Shown piece after piece: positions 16,280 through 22,645 of a stretch of DNA of 22,645 bases (position 1 is its first letter; each line of letters begins with the position of its first letter). A program made the translations under genes and the position numbers. The notes under the pieces are model-generated. The model did not search any database, was not told the DNA's origin, and saw nothing but the letters and a program-made list of their open reading frames with translations. The DNA is from Baffinella frigidus (Eukaryota > Cryptophyceae > Cryptomonadales > Baffinellaceae), in NCBI GenBank assembly GCA_026770585.1, contig MU646524.1, positions 408,149-430,793 on the forward strand, read 5' to 3'.

Positions 16280-16285
16280 TTTATT
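16280..16285 (-). terminator. Poly(A) signal AATAAA of the hydrolase gene
   Basis: AATAAA on the minus strand, 12 bases after the TAA at 16300-16298, within ACGAATAAAAATATT. The same signal is duplicated at 15995-15990. Confidence 0.55.
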
Positions 16286-16297
16286 CGTTTCCGGAGA

Positions 16298-16691
16298 TTA
16301 GGGCACGTCGAGGGTTTCGCCGCGCGGGGCCGCGGAGGCGCGCATCTCATTCAGCGCCAGGAATTCGAGGATGCCGTCCGCGATCTCCCCTAGGGTTTAG
16401 GGTGTGGGGTAAAGGGTTTAGGGTTTAGGGTTTGGGGTTGAGAGTTGATGGTTTGTGGTTCAGGGTTCAGGGTTTAGGGGTTAGGGTTTAGGGTTCAGGG
16501 TTTAGGGTTTAGGGTGTAGGGTGTAGGGTGTAGGGTGTAGGGTGTAGGGTGTAGGGTGTAGGGTTCAGGGTGTAGGGTGTAGGGTGCAGGGTTCAGCATT
16601 TATGGTGCAGGGTTCAGGGTGTAAGGTTTAGAGGTTACCCGCGTGGTGTTTGTGGATGTGGTGTCCGCCGTGCGCGAACACCACCCGCGGC
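16298..16691 (-). CDS. Alpha/beta-hydrolase, last two exons (catalytic-His end)
   Basis: Exon 16691-16639 follows GTGGCCCGCAG and reads PRVVFAHGGHHIHKHHA, ending GCGG/GTAACC in phase 1. Exon 16389-16298 follows CCCTAG/GG and reads (G)EIADGILEFLALNEM... to TAA. Phases fit. GGHHIH...EIADGILEFL matches the C-terminal end of alpha/beta-hydrolases, where GH carries the catalytic histidine and a helix ending in FL follows (family knowledge). The substrate cannot be told. The intron between is entirely TTTAGGG-type on plus (CCCTAAA on the coding strand). A possible preceding micro-exon (16827-16795 region, CCCGCAG/GTCGTGTCC...ACAGG/GTACGT) is uncertain. Upstream exons are probably those at 21298-21412. 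Confidence 0.65.
16391..16632 (-). repeat. Telomere-like array filling the last hydrolase intron
   Basis: TTTAGGG, GTGTAGG (seven in a row near 16511-16563) and TTCAGGG on plus. It extends from the acceptor CCCTAG to within ten bases of the donor. Confidence 0.92.
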
Positions 16692-17220
16692 CTGCGGGCC
16701 ACTCACAGTCAGCGTGTCTCTGGGTTCACGCCCCACGTGGGAGTAGTATGAGTGACTTTACACAAGTCACGTACCCTGTTGGGCCAGCCCGAGGACACGA
16801 CCTGCGGGCGACCGGCGGCTTCGGAATCTACCTTCACAGTGCTGGATTTAAAGACAATTGCAGGGAGGCCGCGTGGCACCACCTGCGGCCTACGAGTTTG
16901 GGTTTTCTGAGTTTTTTCAGAATCCCAACGTGATGTGGACTATTGGAGCCATTTCCCCACCCACAGCGGGCCACTCAGAATCAGCGTGAGGGGTGCCGCT
17001 AGGGTCAGGGAGTGGCAAGGAAACCATTAGCATCAGACAAGAGACCATGTGGCATAGGACCCAGCATCAGAATCTTACTCCACAGTGCTGGATTCAGAGA
17101 CAACTTGAGGACTATGAAGTCCTCAGGGTGAGCGAGGAAGCAGCCACACACACGCTGACTGTTTGCAGCGCCGACAGAGCTACGTGCCAGCTGTAAGAAT
17201 GCAGCCACCATGCGGCCTCC
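16660..17220. repeat. Duplicated segments (offsets 246 and 272 bp) upstream of the catalytic-His exon
   Basis: GCGGGCCACTCACAGTCAGC GTG (16694) recurs as GCGGGCCACTCAGAATCAGC GTG (16966), and CACAGTGCTGGATTTAAAGA CAA (16835) recurs as CACAGTGCTGGATTCAGAGA CAA (17081). The first pair contains the acceptor of exon 16691-16639; in the second copy the CAG is CGCTG, so that site is dead. The inverse motif ACACGCTGACTGT lies at 17150-17162. Confidence 0.7.
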
Positions 17221-17287
17221 CTGGCGCCATGCAGCCTCTCAACTCTAGCAGATTTGAGAGAGACGGGAAGGCTCACACGCACGACTT

Positions 17288-17633
17288 TTTGGGGGTTTGG
17301 GGTTTAGAGTTGAGGGTTTAGGGTTTAGGGTTGAGGGTTTAGGATTTAGGGTTGAGGGTTTAGGGCTGATGGTCTAGGGTGTGGGGTTTAGGGTTTGGGG
17401 TTTAGGGTTTAGGGTTTAGGGTTTAGAGTTGTGGGTTTAGGGTTGTGGGTTTAGGGTTCATGGTTTATGGTTCAAAGTTTAGGGTTAAGGGTTTGGGGTT
17501 TAGGGTTTAGGGTTTAGGGTTTAGGGTTTAGGGTTTAGGGTTTAGGGTTTAGGGTTGAGGGTTTAGGATTTAGGGTTTAGGGTTTAGGGTTTAGGGTTCA
17601 GGGTTCAGGGTTTAGAGTTTAGGGTTTAGTTTT
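17288..17633 (-). repeat. Telomere-like array (TTTAGGG on +)
   Basis: Nearly perfect TTTAGGG over 17480-17560 (about eleven units), more degenerate at the flanks (GTTGAGGG, TTTGGGG). This is the most telomere-like stretch of the window. Confidence 0.93.
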
Positions 17634-17649
17634 CAGGGGTCTTCTGCGC

Positions 17650-17738
17650 AGGATCTCAGACAAAGTGCCTTCACGTCTCTCCCTGCTCTGAACATGCGAT
17701 TTCTCCAGCCGTGCCACGAAATGGGAGAAGATGCTGTT
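17650..17738 (-). CDS. Putative exon, minus strand (possible part of the hydrolase)
   Basis: On the minus strand a strong acceptor (CCCCCTCTCTCTACAG) is followed by an open frame NSIFSHFVARLEKSHVQSRE and TLSEILRRRPL before the telomere-like array. A donor is not clear (GTGAAG inside is possible). The amphipathic character could suit a hydrolase lid, but there is no recognisable motif. It lies between the two better-supported exon groups of the same strand. Confidence 0.3.
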
Positions 17739-17799
17739 CTGTAGAGAGAGGGGGATATACCCAGCAGGAAGAGACTGGGAGAGCTGATGTGAGAGCTCC

Positions 17800-17900
17800 G
17801 CCTCGATCAGTCCATCGTTCTGTGAAACAAGGGAGAGATCATCAGTCCATCGTTCTGAGTTTGCAACGAGAGGTGCGAGACCATCAGTCCATCACGGTAG
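17800..17900. repeat. Three imperfect tandem copies of an ATCAGTCCATCGTTCTG unit
   Basis: GATCAGTCCATCGTTCTGTG, ATCATCAGTCCATCGTTCTG and ACCATCAGTCCATCACGG occur at spacings of ~33 and ~41. No function assigned. Confidence 0.7.
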
Positions 17901-17949
17901 ATGTTGCACGACGGTGAGAACACCTCAGGTTTTCGATTGTATACCACAA

Positions 17950-18510
17950 ACCCTGATGAACAAACCTTCAGTTAAACCCAACTGCCGAGTAAACCTGAAG
18001 CACCAATCCTGAACCTTGAACCGTCAACGCTAGACCGCAACCCTAAACCCTGACACCTGAACCCTAAACCAAACAACAAAACCCCTAAAGCCTCAAACCT
18101 AAATCCTAAACCCTAAACCCTGAACCCCAACCCCTAAACCGTAGCGCATGAACCCTGAACCCTAAACCGTAAAGCGTAGAAATCGAGCCCTGAAACCTGA
18201 ACACCGAACGCCAAACCCCGACCCCGAACCCTGGACCCTGGACACTAGACCCTACGCACTACGTCATACACCCATAAACTCTATACCCTATACCCTGCAC
18301 CCCACACCCAACAACCTACACCCTCCACCCTCCACCATCCACCCTCACCCCTCCACCCTGCACCCTGCACCCTGAACCCTGCACCCTGCACCCCAAACCC
18401 TCCACCCTCCAACCCACACCCCGCACCCCGCACCCCACACCCCACACCCCACACCCTTCACGCTACATGCTACACGCTACACCCTAACCGTGAACGTCGT
18501 TCACGCAACG
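17950..18510 (+). repeat. Degenerate telomere-like array of opposite polarity (C-rich on +)
   Basis: CCCTGAA, CCCTAAA, CCCTCCA, CCCTGCA and CCCCACA units. The variant drifts along the array: TGAA first, then TCCA/TGCA, then CCACA near 18420-18455. It faces the G-rich array 17288-17633 across a ~300 bp unique segment. Confidence 0.88.
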
Positions 18511-18822
18511 TAGCAGGGGATTCTCAAAAGCTGAGGGCCAGACTGCGCTCCGCTACATCCTAACCCCCAATCCCAAAACCCTGAACGCCAACCCACGTGC
18601 ACTCATCCCGGCACGCTAGATCTAAGACAGCACACGCACCGAATAAATAATATGAATGTATTTACAACGCCTGTTAAAACCAACAGGCTGTGTGTAGCCT
18701 GTTAATATAATATTTTGGTACGCAATATTTACAAAGCCTGTTAACATGAAATATTGGTTACCGTGGCCCACGCGACATAGCACGGGATTCTTGAGAGCTT
18801 GAGGGCGTGGCTTCTCTCCGCC
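18499..18822. repeat. Diverged direct duplication, offset ~266 bp
   Basis: CACGCAACGTAGCAGGGGAT TCTCAAAAGCTGAGGGC...CTCCGC near 18501 matches CACGCGACATAGCACGGGAT TCTTGAGAGCTTGAGGGC...CTCCGC near 18768. No coding exon was recognised in either copy. Confidence 0.7.
18640..18760. repeat. AT-rich segment with GCCTGTTAA repeats
   Basis: ATTTACAACGCCTGTTAAAA, AACAGGC, AGCCTGTTAATATAATATT and TATTTACAAAGCCTGTTAAC: three direct copies and one inverted copy of GCCTGTT around TATAATATT. Confidence 0.65.
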
Positions 18823-18979
18823 TGCCGCTCAAAATCAACGAAGAGCAGCCTCCGATGTACGATCGCCACCTGCGAGCGACGTTGATTAGACTCATGTGGT
18901 CTCTACTTCACGTATATACACACATAAACGTCCGTATACTAGTACTCATATACGTATTTTCGTTAAGTTGACACCAGAA

Positions 18980-19134
18980 TTAGACCCCTCGGTGGAAGTT
19001 TATTAGACCCCTCGGTGTTAGACCCCTCGACGTTTATTAGACCCCTCGAAAGACCGATGGGTCTAATAACAAAGACCGAGGGGTCTAATAAACGTCAAAG
19101 CCCGAGGGGTCTAATAAAGAGCAACGTTTATTAG
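18980..19134. repeat. Palindromically arranged array of TTATTAGACCCCTCG units
   Basis: Four direct copies of TTAGACCCCTCG (about 18980, 19004, 19019, 19037) are followed by three inverted copies CGAGGGGTCTAA (one as CGATGGGTCTAA) up to 19115. The middle pairs GACGTTTATTAGACCCCTCG with CGAGGGGTCTAATAAACGTC. CGTTTATTAG recurs at 19125. No ORF. It could be the inverted end of a foldback element or a clustered binding-site array. Confidence 0.85.
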
Positions 19135-19452
19135 TCGCCCATAAAGTCACGACCGCGTGCGTATTACCACACGAGGCTATCCATGCGAACATAATAAAAG
19201 GGCATTTTCAAATTTGTGGGGAAAATTAGTCACGTGGCGGTGGCTTTTCGACAGGCTTTATGACCAATTGCAGACATTTGGCGTATTTCATGGGCAATAA
19301 TCCAATAAGTGACGTATGATTATGTTTGCATGGATGGTCTCGTGTGGTACAGCGCGGAATCCAGCCGGGCGCCATCAGTCTTTCGCGCGAAAAGGCATCC
19401 GTGGGTAATCCATGGGCCCTACGGTAGGCGGCACCGTACCGTCACAAGCGTT
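19135..19452. other. Unannotated AT-richer spacer
   Basis: No exon or strong repeat recognised apart from CCGTGGGTAATCCATGG and CCCTACGGTAGGCGGC, which resemble the CCTACNGTAGG core of MITE families A and B. Confidence 0.4.
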
Positions 19453-19497
19453 CACGCGTGACCACCTTTCCAGCCCTGAAAAGGTGATCACGTGTGT
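19453..19497. repeat. Imperfect hairpin CACGCGTGACCACCTTT / AAAGGTGATCACGTGTG
   Basis: About 17 bp arms around TCCAGCCCTGA. The arm sequence is shared with the larger hairpin at 19539-19606, so these belong to one family. Confidence 0.8.
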
Positions 19498-19538
19498 ACC
19501 TTCTGGAATATTTTTTCTGTTTAAAATCGATGCACCTT

Positions 19539-19606
19539 TGCAAAAAGGATTCACGCGTGGGCACCTTTGAGAGGGCAAAGGTGCTCACGCGTGAATCCTT
19601 TTTGCA
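19539..19606. repeat. 68 bp near-perfect hairpin (31 bp arms, 6-base loop)
   Basis: TGCAAAAAGGATTCACGCGT GGGCACCTTTG is followed by loop AGAGGG and the exact inverse with one mismatch (30 of 31 pairs). So perfect a foldback is either a recent MITE or a maintained structure. Confidence 0.95.
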
Positions 19607-19689
19607 TGAATCGTAGGGGCATAGGAGGCCGTCCGGCTTGCCTCTTTCTGCGGGTGCGGGTGAGAGGCACTACAGGCGGGTGGTTGAGA

Positions 19690-19890
19690 CCTCGGAGACA
19701 GAGGGAGGGAGAGAGGGACAGAGAGGGAGGGAAAGAGAGAGAGAGAGAGAGAGGGAGGCAGAGAGAGAGAGAGGGAGGGAGAGAGGGATAGAGAGGGAGG
19801 GAGGGAGAGAGAGAGAGGGAGGGAGGCAGAGAGAGAGAGAGGGAGGGAGAGGGAGGGAGGGAGGGCGAGAGAGAGACAGAGAGACCTCGG
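19690..19890. repeat. GA-rich microsatellite
   Basis: GAGGGAGGGAGAGAGGGA and GAGAGAGAGAGAGGGAGGCA units over 200 bases, pure purine except occasional C or T. Confidence 0.95.
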
Positions 19891-19964
19891 AGGCGGTGAC
19901 CTTGCCTTGCCATCCCCACATCTTCCAGAGGACTACGAGAGCTGCTCGCCATGAGGACTGCAAT

Positions 19965-20135
19965 CCCGTGCTGCCCACCACACATTCAGCCGTTAGCTCT
20001 CGTCAGCCACGCCACATTCGGTGCTGTCCATAACACATTCCGCGTCAGCCACCACACATTCGGTGCTGCCCCCCACACATTTCGCAGTTAGCTCTCGTCA
20101 GGCACCACGCATTCGGTGCTGCCCCCCACAAGAGA
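19965..20135. repeat. Minisatellite, unit ~45 bp (CACACATTC...GTGCTGCC)
   Basis: CATTCGGTGCTGCCCCCCAC, CATTCGGTGCTGTCCATAAC and CCGTTAGCTCTCGTCAG alternate four to five times. Part of the unit overlaps the exon-like segment listed at 19925-20655. Confidence 0.75.
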
Positions 20136-20254
20136 CACGTTCCGCTGGATGGCGTTCAGACTCAGCCTTGGGGGGGGGTGCACACCGACCAAATCGTGTG
20201 AGGCAGAGCTAGCCTCTGCATGCTCGCAATCAAGATTGCTGTCTGGTGCTGGTA

Positions 20255-20395
20255 GGGGTGAGGGGTTAGGGCGTGGATGGGTTGGGGTGTAGAGGGGTTG
20301 GGGTGTAGAGGGGTGAGGGTGTAGAGGGGTGAGGGTGTAGAGGGGTGAGGATGTAGAGGGGTGAGGGTGAAGAGGGGTGAGGGGTTAGAGGCAAC
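20255..20395. repeat. GTGTAGAGGGGTGAGG minisatellite
   Basis: Six to seven units of 16-17 bases (GTGTAGAGGGGTTGGG, GTGTAGAGGGGTGAGG), G-rich on plus. A related short patch lies at 20465-20510. Confidence 0.88.
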
Positions 20396-20559
20396 CACAC
20401 ATGACACAGGCCGCCTCTGATCCACAGCCACGAGGATTGCAATCCGGTGCTCCTAGGGTTGCGGGGTTGGTGCGTAGAGGTGGTAGGGGTAAGAGGGTAG
20501 AGAGGTTGCTGCCCATCACAAATGACCCATTCCGAAGCAGGTTGGATTGCACAAATCGG

Positions 20560-20622
20560 TTCGAATTCAAACCTGTTTGAAATTCAAACCTGTTTGAATT
20601 TCCTAACCTGTTTGAATTTCCC
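20560..20622. repeat. Iterated palindrome CAAACCTGTTTGAATTTC
   Basis: TTCAAACCTGTTTGAA-type units occur three times at ~20 bp spacing (TTCAAACCTGTTTGAAATTC, AAACCTGTTTGAATTTCC, AACCTGTTTGAATTTCCC). Each unit contains the dyad AAAC-CT-GTTT. Confidence 0.85.
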
Positions 20623-20654
20623 GACACCTCTGACAATCCGGTGCTGCCCACCGT

Positions 20655-21165
20655 AGGGTGGTGGTTGAGGGTTGGCGGTTGAGGGTTGGCGGTTGAGGGT
20701 TTAGGGTTTGGGTTTTAGGGTGGAGGGTTCAGGGTTAAGAGCTTAGGGTTAAGGGTTTGGGATTGAGCGTTTATGGTTGATGGTTTATGGTTTATGGTTT
20801 ATTGTTTATGGTTTATGGTTCAGGGTTTAGGGTTTAGGGTTTAGGGTTTAGGGTTTAGGGTTTAGAGTTTAGGGTGTAGGGTGTGGGGTGTAGGGTGTAG
20901 GGTTTAGGGTTTAGGGTTTAGGGTTTAGGGTGTAGGGTGTGGGGTTTAGGGTTTAGGGTTTAGGGTTTAGGGTTGGGGGTTTAGGGTTTAGGGTTTGGGG
21001 TTTAGGGTTTAGAGTTTCTGGTGTAGGGTTTAGGGTTTATGCTTTAGGGTTTAGGGTTGATGGTTTGGGGTATGGGGTGTAGGGTTTAAGGTTTAGGGTT
21101 CAGGGTTCAGGATCGAGGGTTTAGGCATCAGGTTTTAGGGTTTAGGGTTGGCGGTTGAGGGTTGA
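20655..21165 (-). repeat. Telomere-like array (TTTAGGG on +)
   Basis: About 500 bases of TTTAGGG with GTGTAGG, TTTATGG and GTTGAGG variants. Near-perfect at 20820-20870 and 20900-20935. C-rich on the strand of the hydrolase gene, of which it is a presumed intron. Confidence 0.93.
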
Positions 21166-21297
21166 GGGCCTCACAGGGTGTGGTCTCGCCAATTTGCAGA
21201 GACCGGATGTCACTTATCCGTGGTTTTCGTGCAAACCCGTCAACGCTCGGAGTGAAAACAATCAGTCAACCCGAGTGAGGCAAGAAAGGGGGTGGAC

Positions 21298-21412
21298 CTG
21301 TCGACCCACGTGTGGAACTTTGAGAAGCCCCAGATGAGGGCATAGGGGCGGATGAACTTATGGGCGGAGAGGCACGGCACGGGGTTCAGGAGCACCAGGC
21401 CTGCGAAACCAT
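21298..21412 (-). CDS. Alpha/beta-hydrolase exon (beta6 region, GFAGLVLLNPVP)
   Basis: On the minus strand, acceptor GGATTCGCAG/AT, 115 bases, donor GTCGACAG/GTCCACC. It reads GFAGLVLLNPVPCLSAHKFI...WGFSKFHTWVD. (V/F)xGLVLLNPxP is the typical strand after the nucleophile elbow in alpha/beta-hydrolases (family knowledge). Starting with two bases of a split codon, it needs a preceding exon in phase 1; no GxSxG exon was found in the rest of the window, so the 5' part is probably beyond the right edge. It is on the same strand as the catalytic-His exons at 16298-16691, 4.6 kb downstream, and the order fits one gene, though that is inference. Confidence 0.55.
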
Positions 21413-21532
21413 CTGCGAATCCATCCGGAAACAGCACGTAAGCCACCAACCCCTAACGGAAGGACCGAAACGATTGATTTCGACCTGCTCCCAAAAGTTG
21501 ATTTCGTACCAAGATTAGGACTTAAGTCAACA

Positions 21533-21556
21533 CAGCCAGGCGAATTCGCCTGGCTG
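21533..21556. repeat. Perfect 24 bp palindrome
   Basis: CAGCCAGGCGAA followed by TTCGCCTGGCTG without loop. Isolated; possibly the centre of a small foldback or a protein-binding site. Confidence 0.9.
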
Positions 21557-21654
21557 GCAAGGTAAATCCGAGGTCTGAGAATCGAGGATTTGGTCTTTCT
21601 GTGAGGGTTGGTGGAGAGCGGCCGACACGGGGTACAGTACGTAGCATAACGCGT

Positions 21655-21722
21655 GGGGCATGTGCGTTGCTAGCGCTGGTTGTTGCTTAGGGCGTGTGCG
21701 GTGCTGGCGCTGATTGTTTGGT
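21655..21722. repeat. Two tandem copies of ~34 bp
   Basis: GTGCGTTGCTAGCGCTGGTT GTTGCTTAGGGC and GTGCGGTGCTGGCGCTGATT GTTTGG. No coding exon recognised. Confidence 0.7.
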
Positions 21723-21746
21723 AACACATCACCAATCTCTCTCTCC

Positions 21747-21817
21747 TTAAGGGCAGATGCACGTATGGGTGGAGAGGCACGGCACGGGGTTCAGCAGCGC
21801 CAGGCCCGCGAAACCTC
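21747..21817 (-). pseudogene. Duplicate of the beta6 hydrolase exon with an early stop
   Basis: On the minus strand, CTGGCAG/GA then GFAGLALLNPVPCLSTH (15 of 17 residues equal exon 21412-21298), after which the frame meets TAA (21749-21747). The acceptor is intact and in the same phase. It lies ~405 bases upstream of the intact copy and would truncate the protein if used. Confidence 0.7.
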
Positions 21818-21875
21818 CTGCCAGCTTCAGGTGGGGTTGGAGTTTGCATGGTTCAGGGACGCACGCGAGGTCGGG

Positions 21876-21960
21876 ATAGCAGGAAGCATGGCCTTTCTGC
21901 AGAACACGTTCCGGTGTGCGCCTATGTTGGGAGATCGAGGAACCTCAAGGACCTGAAGGG
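21876..21960 (-). repeat. Dispersed repeat C, inverted copy
   Basis: The minus strand reads AGGTCCTTGAGGTTCCTCGA TCTCCCAACATAGGCGCACA CCGGAACGTGTTCTGCAGAA AGGCCATGC, matching 3855-3930 and 9310-9378. Confidence 0.85.
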
Positions 21961-22496
21961 TACCAACCAAGGCACGCACACGTTTCCACGCGAGAAGTGA
22001 GGGTCAGGGTCGAGGCTTCGGAACGCGAGATCTTCAGCCAGAGTGCAAGGGGGCCTAGCGTTTAGGTGTTTAGCGGCACGGGTTTTAGTGTTCATGGTTC
22101 AGGCACACACACGCGGGATCTCAGAGGAGGCGGTTCATTACTTCACATGCGGGGGCACGCGAGATATCAGGGAAGTAGCACCAACCTCGTCGGTCCTTTT
22201 TCAGTGCAAAAAGCATCGGGCACCCATGCGAGCGTTGTTTTCGGGAACACCCGAGACCTCAAGGGCGACGGTGCATTACCAAGCAGGAACTTCTGTGGGG
22301 TATTCCAGGTAAGTTCTTGGAGCCATTGGTGCGTTCGTATAGCCCTTTGTGCGGTCTTTTGTCCATTTTGGCCGAAAACACCTATAAGATTGACTTTCGA
22401 AATACCCCCCCCCAAAGGTCCTGCGTGGCTTCACATGAGATATCGCGGCGAGATCGCAGGGGAACACCAAGCAGGGTCGAGGTGTCGAATTTGAGG
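21961..22496. other. No recognisable gene; weak internal repeats
   Basis: Fragments such as ACGCGAGATCTTCAG, ACGCGGGATCTCAGAGG, ACGCGAGATATCAGGG and ACCCGAGACCTCAAGG recur at about 20-110 bp spacing, with ATTACCAAGCAGG and ACACCAAGCAGGG. A good plus-strand donor CCAG/GTAAGT stands at 22309, but no convincing exon precedes it. Open frames here have no family features. Confidence 0.5.
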
Positions 22497-22645
22497 GAGG
22501 GGGGGGGGTGATGGAGTGAGTTGCGAGAGAGAGAGAGAGCGAGCGAGAGAGCGAGAGAGAGAAAGGGGGGGAGGAAGGGAGCCCGAGTGTGTGCGACAGA
22601 GAGAGCCCGAGGGAGAGAGTGAGTGTGTGAGAGAGAGAGCCCGAG
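22497..22645. repeat. Purine-rich microsatellite (GAGAGA/GAGCGA)
   Basis: GGGGGGGGTG then GAGAGAGAGAGAGCGAGCGA and GAGAGCCCGAG units to the window edge. Confidence 0.92.

Larger units (their letters stand above)
19925..20655 (-). pseudogene. Four degenerate copies of an exon-like segment (H-x-I-A-I-L-x-A)
   Basis: On the minus strand, CAG acceptors are followed by similar reading: HRIVRG (near 20645), HRIAILVAVDQRRP (20450-20410), HQTAILIASMQRLALPH (20252-20200) and HGIAVLMASSSRSPL (19970-19925). The nucleotide core is GGCAGCAC(C/G)GGATTGCA. Spacing is irregular and each copy is followed by different sequence. I read these as tandem duplicates of one exon of the minus-strand gene, but no copy is clearly functional and the family is not recognisable from so short a peptide. 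Confidence 0.45.

Noticed and set aside
18980-19134. CRISPR-like array
   Set aside because: Spacing is short and irregular, repeats invert half-way, there are no cas genes and the context is eukaryotic.
19539-19606. Bacterial-type intrinsic terminator
   Set aside because: Eukaryotic context, no adjacent gene end, and the hairpin belongs to a small repeated family.
19551-20033. Long Ser/Leu/Pro and Arg/Glu/Gly open frames
   Set aside because: They translate the GA-rich microsatellite on either strand.
20565-20580. tRNA B-box-like GGTTCGAATTC
   Set aside because: No A box, acceptor stem or anticodon arm around it; it is part of the TTGAATTT repeat.
22043-22312. Plus-strand exon ending at the good donor CCAG/GTAAGT (22309)
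   Set aside because: No upstream acceptor-bounded frame with protein-like content, and the segment contains diverged tandem repeats; kept only as a note.

Overview
The window looks like nuclear DNA of a photosynthetic eukaryote with a secondary red-type plastid (cryptophyte, stramenopile or haptophyte; I cannot choose firmly). Reasons: genes are split by GT-AG introns; one protein starts with a signal-peptide-like stretch ending in a VDA^FLAP motif, the phenylalanine-type plastid signal of such algae; a MYND zinc-finger gene is present; and heptamers of the CCCTAAA/TTTAGGG (plant/algal telomere) type fill large parts of the sequence. No bacterial operons, rRNA, tRNA or CRISPR were seen. There is one assembly gap (11611-12205).

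Layout. 1-2133 (+): 3' part of a gene with a charged coiled-coil exon, micro-exons and a terminal exon. 2140-4120: gene-free, a pile of small inverted-repeat elements. 4277-7776 (+): a complete 7-exon plastid-type 1-acylglycerol-3-phosphate acyltransferase (359 aa); five of its six introns are almost entirely degenerate telomere-like heptamers. 7777-9530: a dense cluster of ~120 bp palindromic MITE-like elements. 9796-14052 (-): a complete 5-exon (S)-ureidoglycine aminohydrolase (319 aa), with extra copies of exon 2 and exon 5. 14186-15426 (+): a 2-exon MYND zinc-finger protein (358 aa), head-to-head with it over a 133 bp spacer. 16298-21412 (-): exons of an alpha/beta-hydrolase (catalytic-His exon, terminal exon with a close AATAAA, and a strand-beta6-like exon); its start is not found and is probably beyond the right edge. 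21413-22645: repeats and no recognisable gene.

The genes do not form a pathway. Membrane-lipid synthesis in the plastid, ureide (purine) nitrogen recovery in the ER, and a zinc-finger protein simply lie near one another. What unites the window is genome architecture: (1) introns made of telomere-type repeats, mostly with the C-rich strand on the coding side; (2) repeated tandem duplication of single exons together with their splice sites, seen in four separate genes and in states from intact and phase-compatible to relic; (3) many short, highly palindromic non-autonomous elements. The splice structures given here were built by eye from reading frame, phase and protein-family conservation; none is supported by transcript data.
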